From JAIBJN01 sp963775625 (GTDB lineage Bacteria; Actinomycetota; Thermoleophilia; Gaiellales; Gaiellaceae), in contig CAVZJM010000002.1 in assembly GCA_963775625.1 (NCBI GenBank), positions 248,001 to 312,000 of the forward strand: DNA of 64,000 nt, read 5' to 3'. The position numbers and the translations under genes are program-made. Every line of letters begins with the position of its first letter. Positions within the stretch are counted from its first letter, which is position 1. Below, piece after piece: positions 35,518 to 42,897 of the stretch. The notes below the pieces were generated by a model, which made no database searches, was not told the DNA's origin, and saw only the letters and a list, made by a program, of their open reading frames with translations.

Positions 35518-35868
35518 GTGCGCATCCTTATCTGCGAGCCCCAGGCCGAGGTGCGCGACCTGCTCGCGCACGTCGTGGAGCGGCTCGGCCACGAGCCAGT
35601 CTTCCCTGCCGGCCGGCCCGACGACGCCGTCCCGGGCGGCGGCGTCGACATCGTCCTGGTCGAGCCCGCAGACCCGGCCGCCCGCGTCACGGCCGAGACC
35701 CTGATGCGCCGGCAGGAGGGGATCCCCGTCGTCTGCGCCAGCATCGATCCCGATTCCGGGCAGGCGCGCGGCCTGCGGCCGGTCGCCTACCTCGTGAAGC
35801 CGTTCGGCCTCGCAGAGCTCGAGCGGGCATTGACCGCGGCCGTCGAGAGCGTTGCCGCTCCTGGCTAG
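35518..35868 (+). CDS. Stand-alone degenerate receiver-like protein
   Basis: At 116 residues it has the alpha/beta layout of a receiver domain (RILICEPQAEVRDLLAHVVE ... YLVKPFGLAELERAL). The phospho-acceptor Asp is replaced by Glu (DIVLVEPADP) and the acid pocket is reduced to Glu-Pro. The switch Lys is kept. It is therefore probably a phosphorylation-independent or constitutively active-like receiver. It starts at GTG and is divergent from the OmpR regulator 57 bases away. There is no output domain. Confidence 0.65.
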   Translation: MRILICEPQAEVRDLLAHVVERLGHEPVFPAGRPDDAVPGGGVDIVLVEPADPAARVTAETLMRRQEGIPVVCASIDPDSGQARGLRPVAYLVKPFGLAELERALTAAVESVAAPG

Positions 35869-35887
35869 AGCCGCCTCGCCGCTTAAC

Positions 35888-35920
35888 GACCACGAGCTGC
35901 TCAGCAAGCAGCTCGCGGTC
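35888..35920. terminator. Hairpin terminator between convergent genes
   Basis: GAGCTGCT (35894-35901) and AGCAGCTC (35907-35914) enclose CAGCA. The stem extends outward to GACC/GGTC with one A-C mismatch, 14 positions in all. It lies 19 bases after the stop of the degenerate receiver gene. No T tract is present, as is common in GC-rich actinobacteria. Confidence 0.6.
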
Positions 35921-35937
35921 GGCCGTCAGTCAGTCCC

Positions 35938-35956
35938 CCGCTTCTAGGAGAAGCGG
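35938..35956. terminator. Second hairpin, downstream of glnA
   Basis: CCGCTTC and GAAGCGG enclose TAGGA (7-bp stem). It lies 37 bases beyond the glnA stop on the minus strand, so it would serve as that gene's terminator. It sits 17 bases from the hairpin for the convergent gene. Confidence 0.5.
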
Positions 35957-35993
35957 CGACACCGCCGTCAATAGTACGCCTCCGGGCTCGCTC

Positions 35994-37349
35994 CTACAAG
36001 ACCGGCAGGTACTTCTCGAGCTCCCAGGGCGTCAGCTGGACCCGGTACTCGTCCCACTCCTGCCGCTTGAGCTTGACGTAGTTGTCGAAGACGTGATCGC
36101 CGAGCGCTCGGCGAGCGAGGTCGGACTCGGCCAGCTCGTCGATGGCCTCGCCGAGGGTCTCCGGTAGGGCAACGATGCCGCGGGCCTTGCGCTCCTCGGC
36201 ACTCAGCTTGTAGAGGTTCGACTCCATCGGCGGCGGCAGCTCGTAGCCCTGCTCGATCCCTTCGAGCCCGGCGTGCAGGAGCGCCGCGAACGTCAGGTAC
36301 GGGTTGCAGGCGGGGTCGGGACAGCGGATCTCCGCGCGCGTCGCCTGCTCGTTCCCGGGCTTGTAGAGGGGGATCCGGATCAGGGCAGAGCGGTTGCGCC
36401 GCGACCAGGCCGCGTAGACCGGCGCCTCGTAGCCCGGCACGAGCCGCTTGTAGGAGTTCACCCACTGGGCGAAGACGGCCGAGATCTCGCGCGCGTGGCG
36501 GAGCTGCCCGGCGATGAACCCCTTGCCGACGTCGGAGAGGCTCCACTCGTCGTCGGCGTCGAAGAAGGCGTTCTTGCCCCCGGCGAAGAGCGACTGGTGC
36601 GTGTGCATCCCCGAGCCGTTCTCGCCGAAGATCGGCTTCGGCATGAACGTCGCGTGGTAGCCGGCCTTCTTGGCGAGCTCCTTGACGACGAGGCGGTAGG
36701 TGAGCGTGTGGTCCGCCATCGCGAACGCATCGGTGAACTGCATGTCGATCTCGTGCTGGGAGGGGCCGACCTCGTGGTGGACGTACTCGATCGGGATGCC
36801 CATCGACTCGAGCGCCTTGACCGTGTCGTGGCGCAGGTCGCTCGCGGCGTCCATCGTCGTCATGGCGAAGTAGCCGCCCTCGTCGAGGGTCTCCGTCCCG
36901 TCGTCGCTCTTGAAGAGGAAGTACTCGAGCTCGGGCCCGACGTTGAAGGTGTCGAAGCCCATGCTCTCCATGCGGTCGAGCGCGAGGCGCAGGACGTGGC
37001 GAGGGTCGCCGGCGTACGGCTCGCCGTCGGGCGTGACGACGTCGCAGATCATGCGCCCGACCTTGTGGCCGCCGTTGGGCATGAGCTGGAAGGTCGCGGG
37101 GTCGGGGATTGCGACCATGTCCGACTCCTCGATCGCGTTGAACCCCGTGATCGACGACCCGTCGAAGCCCATCCCGTCGTCGAGCGCGCCCTCGAGCTCC
37201 GGCACCGTGACCGCGAAGCTCTTGAGGTGGCCCTCGATGTCCGTGAACCAGAGGTGCACGAAGCCGACGTCCTCGTCCTTGACCCTCTTCATGACCTTCC
37301 GCCGCGCTTCCGGGTCGCTCGTCGCCCTGCCGCTCTGGACCTGGGCCAT
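35994..37349 (-). CDS. glnA: Glutamine synthetase, type I
   Basis: Condenses glutamate and ammonia with ATP. Signature blocks are GMGFDGSSITGF, the metal and glutamate site PELEYFLFK, the ATP site KPIFGENGSGMHTHQSL, the ammonia/glutamate loop NSYKRLVPGYEAPVYAAWSRRNRSALIRIP, and RCPDPACNPYL. At 451 residues it resembles the shorter GSI-alpha class. The region NLYKLSAEERKARGI has Tyr but not the adenylylation context NLYDLPPEE, so control by adenylylation is doubtful. The start (M-A-Q-V-Q-S-G) follows AAGGAG. A hairpin with a T-rich tail lies between it and the MFS gene. Confidence 0.95.
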   Translation of the reverse strand: MAQVQSGRATSDPEARRKVMKRVKDEDVGFVHLWFTDIEGHLKSFAVTVPELEGALDDGMGFDGSSITGFNAIEESDMVAIPDPATFQLMPNGGHKVGRMICDVVTPDGEPYAGDPRHVLRLALDRMESMGFDTFNVGPELEYFLFKSDDGTETLDEGGYFAMTTMDAASDLRHDTVKALESMGIPIEYVHHEVGPSQHEIDMQFTDAFAMADHTLTYRLVVKELAKKAGYHATFMPKPIFGENGSGMHTHQSLFAGGKNAFFDADDEWSLSDVGKGFIAGQLRHAREISAVFAQWVNSYKRLVPGYEAPVYAAWSRRNRSALIRIPLYKPGNEQATRAEIRCPDPACNPYLTFAALLHAGLEGIEQGYELPPPMESNLYKLSAEERKARGIVALPETLGEAIDELAESDLARRALGDHVFDNYVKLKRQEWDEYRVQLTPWELEKYLPVL

Positions 37350-37375
37350 CTCGACACCTCTCCTTAAATGCAAAG

Positions 37376-37403
37376 AGCCCCGGGCCGCCGTCGGCCCGAG
37401 GCC
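37376..37403 (-). terminator. Strong hairpin with T-rich tail between MFS gene and glnA
   Basis: On the minus strand GGCCTCGGGCCG pairs with CGGCCCGGGGCT around a four-base loop (12 pairs, two of them G-U). CTTTGCATTT follows. It lies 21 bases past the MFS stop, so it is most simply that gene's terminator. It is also only 26 bases before the glnA start, and the other glnA of this window has a hairpin plus T tract in the same place. Leader attenuation is an alternative. Confidence 0.55.
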
Positions 37404-37424
37404 TCGTCGCCTCGAATAACGATC

Positions 37425-38684
37425 TCAGTCTACACCGGAGAGCGGCCCGAGCCCAGCCTGGTCCGCGGCGCGGCCGGCGCGAATCGCATATCCGTAGAGC
37501 AGGAGAGCGGGAGCGAGCACGAGCGCGCCAACGGACAGGGCTGCGCGAATGGAGTACGCCGAGCCGATCGCGCCGAGCGCAGGGCCGCCGGTCCACTGGC
37601 CGGCGGAGTCGCCGAGGTGCGTGATGGAGATGACGGTGGCCCGCACCCGCGAGTCGTCGATGTTCGCGTTCAGCCAGGTGTCGTAGACGGGGGTCGCGAG
37701 CGAGCGGGCGACGGCGACCGACCAGAAGGCGGCCACGGCAAGGGCGAAGTTCCCCGCGAAGGCGAAGACGAGCGTCCCGAGCAGGAGCGCCGACTCGAGG
37801 ACGAGGAGGATGCTGGCCATGCCTTCCTTACCCAATCGCTCGAAGCGAGGGACGAGGGGTTGGGCGACCAGGAAGGCCAGGACGAGCGCCCCGGCGTTCA
37901 GGACGCCGAACCAGAGGATGGAGTCGAACCCGGCGAAGTCGGGCATCCCGACGTCGAGGAGGAAGTGGGCTTCCCAGAGCCGATCGATCGCCTCGCTCCA
38001 CATTCCGCCGAAGAAGGTGATGGCGACGATCAGGAGAAGAAGGGGCCGCGCGCGGATCAGCCGCCCTCCCTCGTTCGCCGTCCGGCCCATCGAGCGGAGG
38101 GCGCCGAGCTCGTGTCGATGCGCGGGGCGAAACCCCGTCTCGGGCATCACGACCGCGAGAACGACGCCGAGGACGACCAGCAGGACTCCCGCCGCGACGA
38201 TGGGCAGCCGCAGGTCGACGAGCGCGAGCCCGACGGCGAGGCCGATCCCGACCAGCGAGAGCGCCCGATCCACCTGGGCGCCGCGCTGGTAGGCGCGGGC
38301 CATCCCCTCCGGCCCCATCTCGTCCGCCAGCCATGCATCCTCGGCGCCGCTCTTGAAGGTCCACCCGAAGCCGGTCACCGCCGCCGCGGCGAGGATGACG
38401 CCGACCTCCGCGGTCGCGCCCGTCAGCACGAAGCTGGCACCCATGACGAACTGGGCGATCACGACCGACAGTCGACGCCCGTAGAGGTCGGCGACGACGC
38501 CGGTCGGCACCTCGAAGAGGAAGTACGCGACCTCGAGGGCCGTCCCCGTCAGCACCAGCTCGAGCGGGCTCATGCCGACGTCGCGCACGAAGTAGACCGC
38601 GGCCACGGTCCACCCGAGGTTCACGGCGACAGCCTCGACGCCCTTGTACAGGAGCCAGGTCCGATAGGCGTCGAGTCGAAGCAC
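37425..38684 (-). CDS. MFS transporter
   Basis: A 419-residue protein with about twelve hydrophobic helices. The MFS loop 2-3 motif is seen as FEVPTGVVADLYGRRLSV. No substrate-specific motif is recognised. It lies four bases downstream of the GNAT gene, so the two are probably one operon. The pairing with an acetyltransferase is common in drug or metabolite detoxification, but that role here is only a guess. Confidence 0.88.
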   Translation of the reverse strand: MLRLDAYRTWLLYKGVEAVAVNLGWTVAAVYFVRDVGMSPLELVLTGTALEVAYFLFEVPTGVVADLYGRRLSVVIAQFVMGASFVLTGATAEVGVILAAAAVTGFGWTFKSGAEDAWLADEMGPEGMARAYQRGAQVDRALSLVGIGLAVGLALVDLRLPIVAAGVLLVVLGVVLAVVMPETGFRPAHRHELGALRSMGRTANEGGRLIRARPLLLLIVAITFFGGMWSEAIDRLWEAHFLLDVGMPDFAGFDSILWFGVLNAGALVLAFLVAQPLVPRFERLGKEGMASILLVLESALLLGTLVFAFAGNFALAVAAFWSVAVARSLATPVYDTWLNANIDDSRVRATVISITHLGDSAGQWTGGPALGAIGSAYSIRAALSVGALVLAPALLLYGYAIRAGRAADQAGLGPLSGVD

Positions 38685-38688
38685 GTGC

Positions 38689-39582
38689 TCAGACCTCGAG
38701 CGGCAGTGGCGCCGTCATCGTGAGACTGATGTCGCGAGTCGTGAAGCCGAGCCTCTCGTTGACGGCGCGCATCCCCTCGTTGCCGCCCTGCGTCCAGGTG
38801 ACGACCTCGCGGAACCCGTGCGCCGCCGCCCATCCCAGCCCCCGGCGCTTCAGGGCCGTGGCCAGGCCGCGTCGGCGCCAGTCGCGGCGCACGACCGTGA
38901 GCCCGTTCTCAGCGACGTCCGCGTCGTCGTGACGGCAAAGCCCTGCGTAGCCGACGATCTCGTCTCCCGCAAGCGCCACGAACGAGCCTCGGGGAAGCGT
39001 CGCCTCGTCGCGGAGCCAGTCGTCGACCGAGACCGTCACGTGCTGAACAGCCGCAAGGTCGGCGTAGCCTTCGCACGCAAGCGGATAGGCCTCGCGCAGG
39101 AGCTCAGGCCGCTCCGCGATCGTCACGACCTGCACGCCCTCCGGAAGCGACGGAGGCTCTGGTTCGTCCCCGAGCACGCGAACCTGCTCGACCTGGCGGT
39201 CGACCTCCTCGAAGCCGAACCTGTGCGCGAAGGCGATCGACCCGTCCTCGCGACTGTCCACGTCGGCCACAGCGTGGGAGACCCCGAGGGCCAGTGCGTG
39301 GCGGCCGAGCTCCGTGAGGAGCGCGGTACCGACACCGCGCCGCCGGGCGCCCGGGAGGACCCGAGGACCGACGGAGGCAAGACCTGCCCGGTCGGAGCGG
39401 TCGGCGTTCCCGGAGCCCGCGAGCACACCGTCGAGCTCCGCCAGGAGGAGGAGCCGTTCGCCGCCTGCCTGCTCGCGAAGCTCCGCGACCGTGCCGGCGG
39501 ACTCGTTCGGCAGGACGACACGGCGGACGTGGATCCACGCCGCGAGGTCGAGATCGGTCTCGGCGCGATGGATACGGATCAT
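38689..39582 (-). CDS. Tandem GNAT acetyltransferase
   Basis: Two GNAT folds in 297 residues. The first has the acetyl-CoA loop LPGARRRGVGTALLTEL, the second VVRRDWRRRGLATALKRRGL followed by GFREVVTWTQGGNEGMRAVNERLGF. The ATG at 39582 (M-I-R-I-H-R) is chosen because GAGG lies five bases before it; an ATG eight codons upstream is possible. Substrate unknown. First gene of a two-gene unit with the MFS transporter, divergent from the second glutamine synthetase. Confidence 0.85.
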   Translation of the reverse strand: MIRIHRAETDLDLAAWIHVRRVVLPNESAGTVAELREQAGGERLLLLAELDGVLAGSGNADRSDRAGLASVGPRVLPGARRRGVGTALLTELGRHALALGVSHAVADVDSREDGSIAFAHRFGFEEVDRQVEQVRVLGDEPEPPSLPEGVQVVTIAERPELLREAYPLACEGYADLAAVQHVTVSVDDWLRDEATLPRGSFVALAGDEIVGYAGLCRHDDADVAENGLTVVRRDWRRRGLATALKRRGLGWAAAHGFREVVTWTQGGNEGMRAVNERLGFTTRDISLTMTAPLPLEV

Positions 39583-39761
39583 CCCGACCTCGTCGGCTCC
39601 CCGCATCGTTTCGGGTGGCGCTCGCGCCGGACGCGCCGGCCCCGGCGGCGGAGGAATTCCCTTCGTAGATCGGTGACCTGGACTGCGGTCATGCACAAGC
39701 TCCTTCACGAGTCGAGGGGAACAGCAGGAGGAATCGGCGCCCCTAGAAGGGGGGCCGCGAC

Positions 39762-39924
39762 ACCCGGTGTCTCAGACTCGCTGGCTGTGCATTCGCGACG
39801 AGGATACACCGGGTCTTGAGGTCCGTCCAGGTTCCGCGCTAAGGTGAGAGAGCAGGCGCCGACGGGGGCGCCCGCAGCAGGCGACGTCGCCTCAGAGGCC
39901 GAGTTGGGCCGCTGGGGCTTTTTT
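39762..39924 (+). promoter_or_regulatory. Promoter, distal inverted repeat and attenuator-like leader of the second glutamine synthetase
   Basis: ACCCGGTGT (39762-39770) and ACACCGGGT (39806-39814) are perfect 9-bp inverted copies 35 bases apart. Directly after them come TTGAGG (39816-39821) and TAAGGT (39840-39845), 18 bases apart. The predicted leader contains GCCCGCAGC (39870-39878), which pairs with GCTGGGGC (39911-39918, one bulged G) and is followed at once by six T's (39919-39924). Inside are hairpins at 39879-39892 (AGGCG/CGCCT) and GGCC/GGCC at 39897-39910. The upstream gene points away, so this cannot be its terminator. The remainder, 39583-39761, shows nothing clear. Confidence 0.6.
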
Positions 39925-39944
39925 CGTGGACCGAAGGAGGGACG

Positions 39945-41387
39945 ATGCAGGAGATCGAGTCGAAGGCCTACCTGGCGAACGGCACACAGCCGGAGGCCGA
40001 GGAGGCAGTCGCATGGGCGTTCGAGCAGAAGACACAGCTGATCGACCTCAAGTTCTGCGACCTGTTCGGCAGCTGGCAGCACATGACGTTGCCGCTCGGC
40101 GCGTTCGGGACGTCGGCGTTCACGGAGGGCCTCGGATTCGACGGGTCGTCGATCCGCGGCTGGCAGGGGATCGCCGAGAGCGACCTCCTGCTCATGCCGG
40201 ATCCCGCCACCGCCGTGCTCGACCCCTTCACGGCGGCGCCGACGCTCTCGCTCGTCTGTGAGGTCGCCGACCCGACGACCGGCGAGGCATACGGGCGCGA
40301 CCCGCGGCGGATCGCCCGCCGCGCCGAGGCGTACCTCGCGGAGACCGGCATCGCCGACACGGCCAACTTCGGCCCTGAGTGCGAGTTCTTCGTCTTCGAC
40401 GAGGTCTCCTACGAGCTCTCCCCGCACCGCTCCCACTACGCAGTGGATTCCGCGGAGGGGCACTGGAACTCGTCGGTCCCGGGCCTCGGCTACACCGTGA
40501 GGGAGAAGGGCGGCTACTTCCCGCCGGCTCCGCACGACACGCTGCACGACCTGCGTTCCGAGATCGTGCTGACGCTCGAACGCCTCGGGATCCCCTGCGA
40601 GTTCCACCACCACGAGGTCGCCACGGCCGGCCAGTGCGAGGTCGACCTCCGCTTCCAGCCGCTCACGCGCATGGCCGACCAGGTCATGGCCTACAAGTAC
40701 GTCGTCCGCAACGTCGCCAGGGCGGCCGGGAAGAGCGCGACGTTCATGCCGAAGCCGATCTTCGGCGACAACGGCTCGGGCATGCACACGCACCAGTCCC
40801 TCTGGAAGGAGGGCACGCCGCTCTTCTCGGACAAGTCAGGGTACGCGGGGCTGTCGCAGCTCGCGCGCGGCTACCTGGGCGGCATCCTCATGCACACGCC
40901 CGCCCTGCTGGCGTTCTGCGCGCCGACGACGAACTCGTTCCGCCGGCTCGTGCCCGGGTACGAGGCGCCGGTCAACCTCGTCTACTCGCAGCGGAACCGG
41001 TCGGCGGCGATCCGCATCCCCATGTACTCGGACTCGGCCGCGGCGAAGCGCATCGAGTTCCGCTGCCCGGACGCGACCGCCAACCCGTACCTCGCCTTCG
41101 CGGCGATGCTGCTGGCGGGGATCGACGGCGTGCAGAAGGACCTCGATCCCGGCGAGCCGGCGGACTTCGACCTCTTCGAGGAGCACCGCGCCGGCATCGC
41201 CCAGGTACCCGGCTCGCTCGCGGAGGCGCTCGACGCGCTCGAGCGAGACCACGAGTTCCTCCTGGCCGGCGGCGTCTTCAGCGAAGAGCTCATCCGCACG
41301 TGGATCGACTACAAGCGGGAGCAGGAGGTCGACGTCGTCGCCCTCCGGCCGCACCCGGCCGAGTTCGCCCTCTACTACGACGCCTGA
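39945..41387 (+). CDS. Glutamine synthetase, type I, second copy
   Basis: A second, clearly different GSI of 480 residues. It has GLGFDGSSIRGWQ, PECEFFVFDE, the ATP site KPIFGDNGSGMHTHQSLW, NSFRRLVPGYEAPVNLVYSQRNRSAAIRIP and RCPDATANPYL. The inserted SHYAVDSAEGHWNSS region and the ending SLAEALDALERDHEFLLAGGVF resemble the GSI-beta class. The segment holding the adenylylation Tyr in that class reads DFDLFEEHRAG here, so the Tyr is missing. It starts at ATG after AAGGAGG. The leader carries an attenuator-like structure. Confidence 0.93.
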   Translation: MQEIESKAYLANGTQPEAEEAVAWAFEQKTQLIDLKFCDLFGSWQHMTLPLGAFGTSAFTEGLGFDGSSIRGWQGIAESDLLLMPDPATAVLDPFTAAPTLSLVCEVADPTTGEAYGRDPRRIARRAEAYLAETGIADTANFGPECEFFVFDEVSYELSPHRSHYAVDSAEGHWNSSVPGLGYTVREKGGYFPPAPHDTLHDLRSEIVLTLERLGIPCEFHHHEVATAGQCEVDLRFQPLTRMADQVMAYKYVVRNVARAAGKSATFMPKPIFGDNGSGMHTHQSLWKEGTPLFSDKSGYAGLSQLARGYLGGILMHTPALLAFCAPTTNSFRRLVPGYEAPVNLVYSQRNRSAAIRIPMYSDSAAAKRIEFRCPDATANPYLAFAAMLLAGIDGVQKDLDPGEPADFDLFEEHRAGIAQVPGSLAEALDALERDHEFLLAGGVFSEELIRTWIDYKREQEVDVVALRPHPAEFALYYDA

Positions 41388-41399
41388 GGCGTCCCATCC

Positions 41400-41432
41400 G
41401 GCCATGCCCCGGGTCTGACCCCGGGCATGGCC
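41400..41432. terminator. Hairpin terminator after glutamine synthetase
   Basis: GGCCATGCCC pairs with GGGCATGGCC, and inside, past one C-C mismatch, GGG pairs with CCC around TCTGA, giving 13 pairs in all. It starts 12 bases after the stop. The convergent HNH gene ends 42 bases further on and may share it. Confidence 0.7.
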
Positions 41433-41473
41433 GTTCGCGGCACGTCGTAGCGTCGGGCCTGTGGAAAAGACGC

Positions 41474-41974
41474 CTAGGCGAACGCTGCGAGGTAGGGCTG
41501 CCAGCCCTCGGGGATCCGCGGCGAGGAGAGCGTGACGAAGAGAGCGGGGGTGGGCACGCGCGGCTTCACCTGCATGCGCATCTCCAGCTCCTCCGGGAGG
41601 CGGTTGCCCTTGCGCAGGTTGCAGGGCGCGCAGGAGGTGACGACGTTCTCCCACACCGAATCGCCTCCGCGAGAGCGGGGCACCACGTGGTCGAGGGTGA
41701 GCCGGCCCGACGAGCCGCAGTAGACGCAGCGGTGCCCGTCCCGCGCGAAGAGCGCCCGGCGCGAGATCTTCCGCTTCACGGCGCGCGGGACGCGAACGTA
41801 GGCCAGGAGCCGAATGACATGGGGCCAGGGATACGTGTCGGAGGCCGAGTGCAGCCGCTGGCCCAGGTCCTCGAGCACCTCGGCCTTGCCCTTGTACACG
41901 AGGACATGCGCACGCCGCACCGTGCACACGTTCAGGGGCTCGAAGCTCGCGTTCAGGACAAGAACCTGCTGCAT
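41474..41974 (-). CDS. HNH endonuclease family protein
   Basis: A 166-residue protein. The HNH/zinc motif is seen as RDGHRCVYCGSSGRLTLDHVVPRSRGGDSVWENVVTSC (in pieces: CVYC, the metal-binding LDHVVPRSRGG, the Asn in WENVV, and CAPCN). This compact form, beginning VLVLNASFEPLNVCTVRRA, is widespread and single-copy in actinobacteria outside any mobile element. Its role there is probably housekeeping nucleic acid processing, but it is not established. No flanking repeats or transposition genes are seen. Confidence 0.9.
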   Translation of the reverse strand: MQQVLVLNASFEPLNVCTVRRAHVLVYKGKAEVLEDLGQRLHSASDTYPWPHVIRLLAYVRVPRAVKRKISRRALFARDGHRCVYCGSSGRLTLDHVVPRSRGGDSVWENVVTSCAPCNLRKGNRLPEELEMRMQVKPRVPTPALFVTLSSPRIPEGWQPYLAAFA

Positions 41975-42004
41975 CTCCCGAAATCGTAGTCGAGCGGCGG
42001 GCGT

Positions 42005-42412
42005 CTAACGCTGCGGAAGCACGAGCTCGAGCAGGTCCTCGCCGGCTTGCACACAGCCCCGAGCCAGGTAGAAGTCGCGCGCCCGGCGATCGCGGCTCGA
42101 GACGACAACCTGCAGCGCGAGAGCTCCCTCCGAGATGGCATAGCCCTCGGCATGCTCGAACAACTGGCGACCAACGCCCTCGGCCTCGTGCTCCGGGCTG
42201 ACGAAGAGCTGGTCGACCCGCATCGCCTCCTGGGCCCACTCGACGGCAACGTAGCCTGCCGGCGCGCCGTCGACCTCCGCCACGAAGACCGTCTCCCGCT
42301 CCAGGACCGCGAGCGTGCGGCGATCGGCGCCGCGGTCGAGCCTGGCGAGCCCGAAGAGGAGCGGCTCGTCGGCCGGGCGATAGGGACGGATCTCGGCCTT
42401 CCGGTAGGTCAC
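42005..42412 (-). CDS. GNAT family N-acetyltransferase
   Basis: A 135-residue single GNAT domain. VDQLFVSPEHEAEGVGRQLF is the strand-4/acetyl-CoA loop region, and ALALQVVVSSRDRRARDFYLARGC the C-terminal part. Substrate unknown. Its start overlaps the stop of the DUF4446 gene (ATGA-type), so the two are translated together. Confidence 0.82.
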   Translation of the reverse strand: MTYRKAEIRPYRPADEPLLFGLARLDRGADRRTLAVLERETVFVAEVDGAPAGYVAVEWAQEAMRVDQLFVSPEHEAEGVGRQLFEHAEGYAISEGALALQVVVSSRDRRARDFYLARGCVQAGEDLLELVLPQR

Positions 42413-42891
42413 TGGGCCATCGCCCGCTCGACCGCCTCCTGCTCCTCCGGCGACAGCGCCACGGGCGCGCGGCCGCGGTCGAGCTGCTTCACGTAGATAC
42501 GCGCATAGTCTCGCCCCTGGATCGCGCTCATGACAACCCCTGAGCGCGCCCCGTCGAGAAAGGCGAGCGAGGCCGACTGGTGTCCGCCCGAGTCCTCGTA
42601 GGCGTTGTAACGGACGAGGGCGGTGTGGGAGAGACAGCCGTCGACGCGCCGGTCGATGCGCGCGAGGCCCGCGGCTACCTCGTCCACGACGCGGTGCAGG
42701 TCGTCGATGCGCGTCTGGAGGGAGACGGCGAAGTTGACGAGGTCGTCCTTGCCCGTGCCCATGAGCACGAGCTGGGCCTTCCGCACGGCCCGCAGCTTCA
42801 CGTAGAAGAGGAGCGAGAGGAGCAGCGCCGCGACCGCCGCCGCTGCGGCGCCGATGGCGATCCAGGGAGCGGCGTCGGAGAGATCCGACAT
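42409..42891 (-). CDS. DUF4446 family membrane protein
   Basis: A 160-residue protein. An N-terminal membrane helix (IAIGAAAAAVAALLLSLLFYVKL) is followed by a coiled-coil region (LVNFAVSLQTRIDDLHRVVDEVAAGL) and the conserved block LVRYNAYEDSGGHQSASLAFLDG...GVVMSAIQGRDYARIYVKQL that defines DUF4446. Function unknown. It lies six bases after the coiled-coil membrane protein gene and overlaps the GNAT gene. Confidence 0.88.
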   Translation of the reverse strand: MSDLSDAAPWIAIGAAAAAVAALLLSLLFYVKLRAVRKAQLVLMGTGKDDLVNFAVSLQTRIDDLHRVVDEVAAGLARIDRRVDGCLSHTALVRYNAYEDSGGHQSASLAFLDGARSGVVMSAIQGRDYARIYVKQLDRGRAPVALSPEEQEAVERAMAQ

Positions 42892-42897
42892 CGGGCC

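Noticed and set aside
41474..41974. HNH gene as a homing endonuclease or mobile element
   Set aside because: No intron, intein, flanking repeat or disrupted host gene. This compact HNH type is a common chromosomal gene in actinobacteria.
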